Assembly: GCA_016946835.1 (NCBI GenBank)
Contig: JACVTC010000164.1
Coordinates: 196,001 to 260,000, forward strand
Direction of reading: 5' to 3'
Origin: Neocallimastix lanati (nom. inval.)
Taxonomy: Eukaryota; Neocallimastigomycota; Neocallimastigomycetes; Neocallimastigales; Neocallimastigaceae
Length of the DNA stretch: 64,000 bases
Shown here: positions 1 through 12,012 of the stretch, piece after piece
Layout: each line of letters begins with the position of its first letter
Position numbering within the stretch: position 1 is the stretch's first letter
The notes under the pieces: model-generated
What the model was told of the DNA's origin: nothing
Database searches by the model: none
The model's input: only the letters and a program-made list of their open reading frames with translations
Program-made: the position numbers and the translations under genes

Positions 1-273
1 TTTCTTCTATATATTCATATAATAATAATAATGATAATAAACTATTTCCTTGTATATTATTAATTTCAATTTTTGTTATATATTAAAATATGTTTTTACA
101 TCATGAAATTATTATTATTTTATTGATTATTTAAAATATATTGTAATATTTTATATGTTTAAAAAAGTATTATTTATTATTTTAATTTTATTATTTTTAT
201 TATAGTTATTAAAATTTAATATAATTAAATTAATTTATAATACATGAAACTTTATTTTTATTTTTATTTTTAT

Positions 274-305
<32 letters not shown>

Positions 306-592
306 TGTCAATTTAATATTTTATTTGTTCGTAAATTCCTCCATTCTTTTTTCTTTCTAATTATTATAAAGTGTAATTAGTACTAATAATATAATAATAA
401 TTATTTCTATTAATAATACATTTTATAGAAATTACCTTTGAAACAAATTTGAAATTTGATATTAGAAATTAAAATTAAATAATTATTTAATATATATATT
501 TATATTATTACTGGAAATCGTTTTATAATATTATTAAATATTTATGATTATTTTACAATTATAAATAGAACTAGTCTTGACATTTATTTTTA

Positions 593-629
<37 letters not shown>

Positions 630-659
630 TTCAAATCAAAATCTGGAAAAGTTAGAGCA
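1..659. other. A/T-rich upstream intergenic region
   Basis: Almost pure A/T with a poly-T run near 280-303 and a (TA)n run near 597-621. No open frame or RNA gene is seen. It should hold the promoter and 5' leader of the gene starting at 660, but no specific element can be named. Confidence 0.6.
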
Positions 660-2734
660 ATGTCAAGCAATTCAATTAATGCTCCATTAGATACAGCATT
701 AAAAGAACAGGTAATTTCTGCTACTACTTATGATAATACTAATAATATTATACAAGGAAATACAAATTCAATAAATAATATTAATCCTTCCCTTACTGAA
801 GCAATTAATAATGAAAATAATAAAATAAATCAAAATAATAATCCTTTTCTCAATGATAATAACCAACCAATTAACAAAAATAATAAATTATCACATGAAA
901 ATTTATTCTCTCCTACTGATAATTTTATCAATACTGTAATTACCAATAGTAAGTCAAATGACTCTATAATGAATGAAACACCATTAGTCAGTCAAAACAA
1001 TCAAGATTTGTTCAATACACCATACATCGAAGAAATAAATAATGAATATATTCCAACTGAAAGTGCAAACTCAATTAATAAAGAACAAAAACAAAAAGAA
1101 GAAAATTCATTTGAAAATAATAATTCAACTGTTACACCAAAAACTCAGACTGAAAATCCTTATGAAAATTCCTTAAACATTAATCATGATTATGCTCAAA
1201 TAGAAGAAGGAATAAAATTAAAAAATTACGCCAACAGAAAAAGTAATGTAGGTGAAATTCCAAAACCTGAAATTCAAACCCAACCAGAAAAAATTCAATT
1301 AATTAAAACTAATATTCCAAGTCATGTTGAAAACTTATTTATGGATATAAATGATATTGTTAGTCCAATTAATATTATAGATGCTGTTATGCATAATCAA
1401 AGTAATCAAAAAAGTAAGCAATCTCAAAATGCTATTGATTTTAATTTAATTCCATCCATTGAAGATGAAAGTCCAATAGCTGAACAACCTCTTTCAGCTT
1501 TTCCAATTCAGGATGTTGAAGAAGATATTGATGATCTAATTGATCATGAATTATCACAATGCAATTATATTGAAAAGGTAGAAAGTGATAATAATGCAAC
1601 TAATAATAAGAAACTTCATGGAAGTAAGTCGAGTGATCTAACTGATGTACATGAGAATAATCCATTTGAAACACAAGATATTCATAAAGACCATATTATA
1701 ATGGCAAAAACATCTATTCAAAAGAAGAAATTAAATGAAGAGGCTATTGAAACAAAAGTTGACGAATTAAATGAAAATAATGCCAAAGATGGAAAGAATA
1801 AACTTGAAATAGAAAAAAACAAAATAATTGAAAATAAAGAATCATCTCTTAATACTAATAATAAGTGTAAATTAGAAAAGACAAAAACTACTTCTAAAGC
1901 TTATAAAGCTAATCGTTCAAATGATGTCTTTGCAAGATTAACAAAAGGAATAAATTCCTCGACTTCTAAGAATAAAAGTCCAATTAGTAAGTCACCTTCC
2001 AGTCATAATTCTACTCATTCTCCTTCAATTCACACTCAATCTCAAACTGCGAAAACAACTACTTCCATTAATAAATTAATGCATAAACCGTTAAATAGGA
2101 GTTCATCCTCTTCAACCACATCATCAAAAAGTTATTCTTTTTCTAGTTCAAAACCTACTACTAAAAAGCCAATTTCAGACTCACCTTCTACAACTTCAGC
2201 TAATTCAAATACTCCTAAAATTTCATTATTACATAAACCATCTTCTATTGATACAACCCTAAAATCTTCTTCTCCAAAACCTCATTCATCCGCTTCAAGG
2301 ACTGGTACAATTTCGCCAAAATCTTCTCTTCATAAATCTACAACAACTTCTTCAACTACAACAAAAGCAACAAATTCTTCATCTTCACCCCCAACTTCTA
2401 ATAAGCCAAAATTAAGTGTTACTTCAATAATTACAAAACCAAAAGTTAGTGTTAACACTTCTACTACTAAACCAAAAATAAATACTTCCGCTTCAGACTC
2501 TTCTAAAACATCTAAAATTGGTGTTGCTTTAAAAACAGCAACTTCAAAGACACCTTCTAAATCATCTACACCATATAGTGACAAAATTAGATATAGCCTT
2601 ACCTCAAGTTCTCCAAGTAATAGAATTTCAGCTGTATCAAAACTTAAATCAGGCGTCACAACATTTAATACTCAAATGACTTCTACTACAATTACAAGTA
2701 TATCTAAGACTAATTTATTATTAATAAATAACTA

Positions 2735-2773
<39 letters not shown>

Positions 2774-2941
2774 TTTAAATATTAATAATTTTATTGTATA
2801 CAGTTAATATGTTAATATGAAATTTATTTTAAAAAATTTGATTTTAAATATATATATATGGAAATAAATTATAAAGAGTAATTAATAATTAGTTATATAA
2901 AATTGTTATGATATATTAATTTTAATATTATTATTATTATA

Positions 2942-3034
<93 letters not shown>

Positions 3035-4145
3035 GTTTTATTATTATTATTATTATTATAAATAATTTATTTAAAACAACCAAAAATTTATCTAATATAA
3101 AAGATTCACAAGCTGATAAGGAAATTATTGAAAAACAATCAAAAGAAATTGAAAAATTAGAACAAATGATAAAAGTATATAAGATATTATAATATGTATA
3201 TATAATTCAAAAATATTTTAACAAAATTCAGTTAATTAAAAAATAATTCATTATTATTTTAAAATAATTAAATCTCTATTTGATATTAATAATAATATTA
3301 ATATAAATATATATATTTATAATATTTGTTAAAAGGAATTAAATAATCAAATCGAAGAGCAGGTTATTATTTATTATGAATATATAAATATTTTAAATAA
3401 TATAGAAGAAATATAATTAATTAACAAAATGAATTAATATATTTATTTATATATATTTATAGGCTCTTATTTCTTTTGTTTCTAAAAAACAAGATCTAAA
3501 TACTATTAATGACCTAAAGGAGAAATTAAAGGTACCTAAATATTCGTTTAATAATTTAATATTTAAAATTATTATTTTATGTCAATTAAATTTTATAATT
3601 ATATATTATATATATTATATTAAATATTAAAATTTATAGCAATTAAGTGAAAACAATAATGAAAATAATAATATTGATGAATTTACGGAATTCATGAATG
3701 AATCATTCAATATTATTGAAGCAAGTTTAGCAATATATCTATATGTATATAATATACATATTTAATAATCATTTAATTAATTGAGTTTATAATTTTTTTT
3801 GTTATATTAATATTATAATAGAATTTAGCTTTTTTAATTGATTCTCAAGAACAAAATTATGGAAAATTAAAAATTGAAGCTGCAAAGATAAATCAAAACT
3901 TAGCTGTAAGTTTTTTTTTTTTTCTTATGCTAATAAAAAAATGTTATGGTTTAATATAATATTAATAATTTTACATATTATTATTTATTAAATTATTATA
4001 ATTACAAAAGAATGTTACGTTATTATGTGATAATGAGCATAATAAAAGAATCATAGATGAGAAGATATATAAAAAGAAAATTCAAAGGTTGCAAGAAATG
4101 GCAACATCCTTGAATGATTCTCTTTCCGTATGTTTTATTTTATTT

Positions 4146-4193
<48 letters not shown>

Positions 4194-4859
4194 TAATTAA
4201 TATAATAAATCTAATTTTCATTCACTAATTTATTAATTTTTTTATAATATTTTTATATTTTTGTTTTTGTTTTTATTTTTATTCTATTTTATTTTGTTAA
4301 TATTTAATTACAGAAAGTTACATTATTATGTGATGAAATTAAAAATGAACATTTCAAAGGAATTGAAAATCTTAATAACATACTTCAAAATACTAATCAA
4401 CCATCATTACATGACGTAAATACAAATATTTAAAAAATTTTATTATAATATTTAATAATATTTAATCATTATTAATAATATAAACACATAATTGAAAATG
4501 TTATATATATTATATTAATTTTATTGTTATATAAAGCTTTCTGAAAGTACTGAAATCAATAAACTTCATCATGAATTAGCTGATATTAATTCAAGATTAG
4601 CTGTATGCATTCTTATTTAAATAATTTATTTTTGATTTTATTTATATTCATTATTAATTATTACATATAAATGTAATATATATTAATTACTAAAAAAAAA
4701 AAATTTTTTTTTTATAATCTCATAGAATGTCACTTTACTATGTGATCAAATTACTAAAGAAAAAAATAATAATATTAATAACTTAGAACAACAGGTTTTA
4801 TTTTTTAAAAAATTAGCTATTGAGTTAAATAATAGAATAATTGTAAATATATATTATTT

Positions 4860-4898
<39 letters not shown>

Positions 4899-5411
4899 AT
4901 TTTAATAAATATATTTTATAATTTATAAAATCATTAATTTTTATTTTATTTTTTAAAAAAAAAAAAAATTCGACTATAAGAATTTAACATTCCATTGTGA
5001 CCAAGTTGAATATAATGAGAGTTCTACGGAGGTAAAATAATAAATGAAAATATTTTTCGTTATATGGATCTAATCGATATAAATAAATATAAATAAATAT
5101 ATTATTATTATTATTTTAGAAGAATTCTGATTATTTTACGTTAACTCAAGAAGTAATTATTAAAAATAAAATTATTTACTTTTTATTCTTATAATAATAT
5201 GAATTATTAATAAAATATATATTAATTTTTATAAAATTAAATACAGTTAAATGAATGTAAGATGATGTTAGAACAAAAAGATATATCTATTGAACAGCTT
5301 CAAATGCAAATTAAACAATTAGAACAAAAAGATTTAGTTATTCAACAACTTCAAATGAAAATTGAACAGTTAGAACAAAAAAACACGAATGAAGAAAATG
5401 TAGCAAAATAA
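660..5411 (+). CDS. 13-exon low-complexity protein with duplicated-exon coiled-coil tail
   Basis: Predicted 1014-aa protein of unknown function. Exons read from the sequence: 660-2697, 3104-3174, 3336-3362, 3463-3531, 3640-3744, 3822-3905, 4011-4127, 4314-4415, 4537-4602, 4726-4842, 4981-5031, 5120-5152, 5247-5411. All introns are GT-AG; the first is phase 1 and all later ones are phase 0, and the joins keep one frame to a TAA at 5409. Residues 1-680 are Asn/Ser/Thr-rich and probably disordered, with a basic Ser/Thr-Pro-rich stretch from about 420. Residues 680-1014 are Glu/Lys/Gln-rich heptad-like sequence, probably a coiled coil. Exons 7, 8, 10 and 11 begin with variants of NVTLLCD, which suggests exon duplication. 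The last exon holds a 17-residue tandem repeat. One 27-nt micro-exon (ELNNQIEEQ) is included. The open frame of exon 1 runs on to 2807 through a (TA)n tract, which I read as intron. Function is not recognised; a scaffold or cytoskeletal role is only a guess. Confidence 0.75.
2929..3057. repeat. (ATT)n microsatellite in intron 1
   Basis: About 40 ATT units, slightly interrupted near 3033, inside the first intron of the gene at 660-5411. Confidence 0.9.
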
Positions 5412-5719
5412 AAATTATATATATATTAATATATATTAATAATAATATATATAAATTATTTTAATATGGTATTTATAAATATTAATAAGACATCTATATA
5501 CTTTGTTCTTTTTCTTATTTGATTTATTTTAATAGAATAATAAATAAAAAAAAAAATTATCTTTATTTTAAAAAAAAAAAATAGAAAATATTAACAAAGA
5601 AAGAATCAAAAAATTTTATGAATTATTTCATTAATATTTTTAATATTAATTTTTTATTTATTTATTTTTTTTTATTTGCTTTATTTTTACTTTTTTTATA
5701 TTAAAAAAACAAAACAAAA

Positions 5720-5776
<57 letters not shown>

Positions 5777-6335
5777 ATACAATCAGTTAGTTAAGAAAAA
5801 TATTAATATTAAACAAAAAATTATCATTATTATATCAAAATAATATTTTAATAGATTTAATTGATAATTTAGAAGACTAATAAATAAATAAAAAATTATT
5901 CATTATATATATATATATTGAATAAATTGATAAGCACTTATAAATATTAATAAGACATCTATATACTTTGTTCTTTTTCTTATTTGATTTATTTTAATAG
6001 AATAATAAATAAAAAAAATTATTTTTATTTAAAAAAAAAAAATAGAAAATATTTACAAAAAAAGAATCAAAAAATTTTAATAATGAAATAAAATATTAAT
6101 AGATTCAAATTCAATTTTTTTTTTTTAAAAAAAAAAAAATTATTTATTTATTATTTATTTATTTATTTACATTAATTTTTATATCATTTTATTTATTAAT
6201 TTTTCGATGTTAAAAATAATTTATTATTTTTATTTTTTTTTAATATAATTTCACTGCCATATTAATGCAATTAGATTTTTTTAAAAATAAACATATTAAA
6301 ATTTTAATTTAAAAATTAAAAATAATAGCAATTTC

Positions 6336-6377
<42 letters not shown>

Positions 6378-6740
6378 GAGAAAAAAAATGATGTAAAAAT
6401 TGTATTATTTTACATAATCTTTAAAAATTATTTGAAATATTTAATATAATCCAATAATTAAAAATTCATATTTTTCCTGTCCTTAATATTAATAATAATA
6501 TTAATTTTTATTTAATATAAAAATTAAAATTATTATATATAGTCTTATAAAATACTTCCTAAATATATACTTCATTTAAAATTTAAAAAAAAAAAAAAAA
6601 AAAAAAATTGAAAAATAGAAAAGATATTATAAAAATAAAAACCTCGTGCAAAATTTTAAACACATATTGCCGTATTTCTTTAAAATTAAAATATTTAAAT
6701 ATTTAAAGTAATAAATTATATATATATATTTTTTTTTCAA

Positions 6741-6786
<46 letters not shown>

Positions 6787-6811
6787 TTTTTTTTTTTTTT
6801 TTTTTAAGATA
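5412..6811. other. Intergenic region with a direct duplication
   Basis: A/T-rich spacer with a 54-nt poly-A near 5721-5774, an (AAT)n run near 6336-6375 and an (ATT)n run near 6746-6785. It includes a duplicated segment of about 140 bp (separate entry). No gene is seen. Confidence 0.6.
5473..6078. repeat. Direct repeat pair of about 140 bp
   Basis: The segments 5473-5617 and 5938-6078 are near-identical, sharing for example AGACATCTATATACTTTG and a common order of poly-A and TAG words. They are separated by about 320 bp that contains a long poly-A. The pair lies just downstream of the stop codon at 5411, so a duplicated 3' flank is possible. Confidence 0.85.
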
Positions 6812-8005
6812 ATGGAATCAATTAAAAAAGGAAAGCAACCTATTTCATTTTATCCTAGTCCTTTACAAACACCTACAAAAAGAAAATATAAAATAAAAGA
6901 TAAAATACATGAAGCACTCCAAACACCACAAGATTCAATTAAAAGTAATAAAAATTACTTATTTGAAGCCTCAACTTCAAATTTTAACCCATTACCATTT
7001 AACTCAAAAAATATTAGTAATATAAAATATCAAAATAATAATTCTTCTCTATTCACTGAAAGTTTATATTCTCCATTAATAGGTTTAAAAAATATAAATA
7101 TTAATAATAACTTTGGTAATTTTTCTTAAATAAATGCTCCTTTATTTTTTAATTTATTATTATTATATTATTTTCTTATAAATAATTATTTTTAATTTTT
7201 TTTTTGAAAATAAAAATTTCTATTAAATATACCATTATTAATTTATTCACATCAAAAATAAATAAATATTTATATACTATAAAAAAAATTATATAATCTA
7301 TTATAAAATTAAATTTTAACATAAATAATAATATATATTTAATTAAAAATTTAAAAAATTTAAAATGGCATTATTATTATAATTTGAATAAACTTTACTG
7401 ATACTTTATAAATTTTATTTTTATTCCGTTGTTATCTATATATTTATTTTATTATTTATATATATATATATAGATTATTTAATACCTCAACCAATAATAT
7501 CTAGTAAGGATAAAGCTACTCAAACTAATGATTTAAATGAAATTAACAATGATTTGGTTATTAAAAGTAAAGGAATAATATTTTTGTTTAATAATATAAA
7601 AATAACCTTAATAATATAATTAATACTATTAATATAAAAAAAAAAGTTTAATACATTACATATACCGTATATTAAACCATATATATATTTAAATTTTTTA
7701 TTATATATATTTACATGGTTTTTATATTAATGAAAAATAATATTTAATAAAATATAATTTTTTTTTAAAAAATCTAATTTCATTCATTATACATAGATAA
7801 AAAAAATAAAAAGGGACAAATAAAACAAGCTATTGGAAATAAAAATCAAAAATCAAAAATTAAAAGTTTTAATTCATATTTATTAATATACGACCAACCA
7901 ATGATATTGAATGAAAAGATTGGTATTGTATTAATATATTAATACATATGTTAATTTATATTTATAATATATACAATGAATGATACACTAAAGATCTCGT
8001 AAAAA

Positions 8006-8045
<40 letters not shown>

Positions 8046-8637
8046 AATTTTCTTTTTAATTTATTAATAATAATAATAAAAATAAGAAATTAAAATAATG
8101 AATATATTTATATATATTACAACCAAATATTAAAACCTAATATTTTTTTTAAATCATATATTCAAATTATTCTTTATATTTTTTATAAAGATTATTCAGT
8201 TAACTTCATAGAAATGCCTAGTGTCCACCTTTATATTATTAATAACATTATTATTCAGATTTCTGTCAATTTTTCAAAGTAAGAAAATAAATATATTTTA
8301 AGAATTATATAGATTTTCGAAATTTTTAGAATAAAATAATAAATAAAAAAATTAAAAAAATTGATGCATTATAAAACATGAGAAAAAAAAAAAAAAAAAA
8401 AGAAACGCCTTTTTGAAACGTATTTATTAAATGAAAAAATGTTAAATTACTAATTAAATTATGTAAATTTTATAGTAATCTCATCATAATAAAAGTATTA
8501 ATAATTATAATTTTGTTTTAAAGATATTAACATAATATTTTTTTAAATGTTAAGTATATAATTCAATAATTCCTGATATTAATAAAAAAAATTATAATTT
8601 ATTTTATTTTTTTTCTTAAAAAAGAAAAATAAATACA

Positions 8638-8671
<34 letters not shown>

Positions 8672-9713
8672 GAAAAATTTAATTATATATTACTTTTTAT
8701 TAATTAAATTATTTAAATTTAATCTATTTTAAAATAAAAATAAAAAAAAATTAAATATTAAATATTATTAAAGTGATATCAATACCAGAAATCGTGACAA
8801 AATCAATTTTAAATATAAAATGAATATAATGGTAAATATATATAATATATATTAATATATTATATTTATACAATTTAATATATTTTAAAAAATACTAGTT
8901 AAAATTTTAATTATAAATATTAATGAATTCTTTAAAATTTTTTTTTGATATTTTTCTTTTTAATATATAATATAATAAAAATTTTATTAATATAACAAAG
9001 AAATGCATTATTATTGTAATAGTTAATATAATAGAAAATACAAATCGATATAAATTACCTTTTACATTAATGATTGATACAAAATATCAATTAAAAATAG
9101 GTAATGCATCCAAAATTTGTATATGGATAAATAGTAGGAGTAAAAAAAATCTTTTTAGTTTTATTTATTGAAATTTTTATATATAAGTAGAAAAATTATA
9201 ACAATTTTTAAAAAAAATTTTTTGAAAAAAAAAAAATATATATATATATATTGAAAAAAAATATAATATTTTAAGAAAATATTTTTGAAAAAAAAATATA
9301 AATATTGAAAAATAATAATATAATTCAAAAAAGAAATATATATATAATTTTGTTAATTTTATATATATAGTTTTTATATTTTATTATATAATTATTATTA
9401 AATTCCTTAAAGATTTTTTAGATAATACGACATTTTTTATTATTTTATCCTATACTATATTATATATATTTTATTAAACATTATTGTATTATTTAATACT
9501 ATATCGTTATTTATTAACATATCAATAGATAAAAAACCCTGGAAACTTAGAGATATTTTTAAATTATTACCTAAACAACACAATTTTAACACTATAACCA
9601 GTAATGACAGAAATAAAAATTATACTAGTAGCACATTAAAAAGTTACAAACAATATACTGATAAATTTGAAATATTGATTTTTAAAGTTAATAATCATAA
9701 GAAGAAAAAATAA
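6812..9713 (+). CDS. 7-exon protein of unknown function
   Basis: Predicted 317-aa protein. Exons: 6812-7115, 7474-7566, 7797-7922, 8191-8278, 8774-8831, 9001-9100, 9529-9713. Each join uses a GT donor and AG acceptor, the phases (1,1,1,2,0,1) are mutually consistent, and the frame closes with TAA at 9711. The open frame of exon 1 alone would stop at 7129; the GTAATT donor at 7116 avoids that stop. The N-terminus has Ser/Thr-Pro and basic motifs (SFYPSPLQTPTKRK, about residues 12-25). The middle is Lys/Asn-rich, and the C-terminal half has Ile-rich beta-like segments around residues 180-265, ending in a basic tail (HKKKK). There is no signal peptide or convincing membrane span, and no family is recognised. 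The ATG follows a poly-T tract and AAG, so a 5'-UTR intron may end there. The small exons 4-6 are the least certain. Confidence 0.6.
8008..8044. repeat. Intronic poly-T, 37 nt
   Basis: Homopolymer T run inside the third intron of the gene at 6812-9713. It could be a slippage tract or the tail of an old retroposon; no flanking duplication is seen. Confidence 0.8.
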
Positions 9714-10685
9714 TACAATTAATTTATAAACAGTGAATTGATAATTATAATATTATAAAAAATTTATATAAACTTTTTTTTTTATTATCATCAAATTTAA
9801 TATTAAAATACATTTTATACGCTATTTACTTGTTTTATATAAAAATAATATCAATAATAATAATAATAAATAAATAAATAAATAAATATGTAAAAAATAA
9901 AGAAATAAAAAAATACAGAAATATATTTTAAAAAAGGAAAAAATAAAAAATTTAAATAATATATAAAAATAGAATATACAAATTATAATTAAAATATAAT
10001 ATAGTTTACTGCGCCTTTTTCACAGCATATATTAAATAGACCATTCTTATATAATAAAAATAATTATTATTAATATATTAATATTTAAAAAATTTTTTTT
10101 TTTTTAATAATTCCTTTTCTGTAAAAATATGTAAATATTTTTTTTTATTAAACCTAATAATTATTTATAAAGATATAAATATACTGTAACAAAAAATTTT
10201 TTATTAATATATATTTATTTTTTAATATTTAATTTTTTTTTTTTTAAAATATTTTTAAAAACTATTAGAATTTTATATATATCAAGACTAACATATTATT
10301 ATAATTTATTGATAAGGTTTTAATTTATTAATTAAAATAAAAAAAATTTTAATAAAATAAAATAATAATAATAAATAAATAAATAAATAAATAATAAATA
10401 AAATAAAAACGGAAAGGGAAAATTCATTAATATTTTTGCAAACCTGATAATAAAATTATTAAAAGTAGATAATGTATATATATTCAACAAAAAATTTTTT
10501 ATATATAATGTGGGAAGAATAAAAAAAAATAATTTTACAATTTTTAGAAAAGAAATATTTACATATATAATACAATATAAAGCTGTATTTATTGCTGTAA
10601 AAAAAAAAAATTAAATTTTAGGGTATTCAATATATAAATATTATTTTTAACCAAATAACTTGGTAAATAATAAAAGTTTACAATT
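9714..10685. other. Intergenic spacer
   Basis: Very A/T-rich spacer with short AAT and AAAT runs near 9858-9890 and 10360-10400. No gene, RNA or repeat family is recognised. Confidence 0.6.
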
Positions 10686-11958
10686 ATGCCCGATAATAAT
10701 AAAGAAAATATTGATAGGATAGCAATTAGTGATATTAATGTTAATGAGTGTAAAAGTAATAAACTATATAGTTACAATGATACAATAGTTTTGTCACCTC
10801 TGGAAAGTGAATTAAATACAATTAAAACAGAAATGGTTAATAATAGCATTAAAGAAAGTAATATAAATGAAAATAAAAACAGTAAAAAAAAAGAATTATT
10901 AATTCATGTCAATAGTACTAGTGATTATCTTGATGACAAAAATAGTGAAATAAATAGTAAAGATAATTCTCTTTCAAATCCAAATATGGAGTCATATAAA
11001 AAGGAAGAAAAAGAACATTCATTTTCTTTAGAAATTTCTAAAAATACTTTAAATCGAGATTCTTCAATTTATTACCCAATTTCAACTTCATTACCTTCCC
11101 CTACTACAATACTAGAAAAAGATAATCAAACAGATAAATATCACTTAAATGATGCGACTACTGAGAAGTCGGTTCAATCATTTGATATTGAAAATTATGA
11201 TCAAAATCAAAGTAATTGTACCATTGGTATATTAAATCAAGAACTAAATCATTCTTTTCGAATCCCGGATTCTTTTAATCAAAATGGAGATGAAATTTTA
11301 TTTTTTCGTAATTCATTATCCTCTGCCTCAACAGTAGCTACTACGGCTAAAAGAAATTCAATATTTCTTTCCCGCTCAAATTCTTATTATGGAAATGGAC
11401 TAAAAAAACATAATAGTGTCTCCAGTAGAAACTCTGCCCTTTCAAACTATACATTTTCTAAGCAAAGTATTAAAAATATTATTTGTAATACAATGATTAA
11501 CAAAACAAATTCACCTAAAATGTTATTTTCACCGTTGAATGATATGCGATCATCTCTATCCTCTTTAGCTTCATCGGCTTCCATCCAACTTCCATCAATT
11601 TCTGCAGCCGTATCATCTTCTTCAAATTCTTCTTTTAAATCTAATTTTATATCATTTCATTCTCAAAAAAAAAATCATGATGGTAGTAGCAGTTTTCATC
11701 ACGATCAAACCTTACATTCACTAAAAAATAATAATAGTTCTCAAGAAGAACCTAATTCAGCCCATAATATGAATAATTCTTTGAAGCATCAATCCTTAAA
11801 TAATCTTCATTATACTAAAATTAATAACAGTAATGATAATACAAAAGCTAATTTTATTGATCCTATTAATAAAAACACTAATAATATTATTATTCAAAAA
11901 TCATCTGATATTATTAATTATAATTATCCATTACCTATCCATTCTACTCTCATAAAAG

Positions 11959-12012
<54 letters not shown>

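Noticed and set aside
2698-2807. C-terminal Tyr-Ile tail of the open frame at 660
   Set aside because: It translates a (TA)n tract after a usable GT donor at 2698; downstream exons fit in frame, so it is taken as intron.
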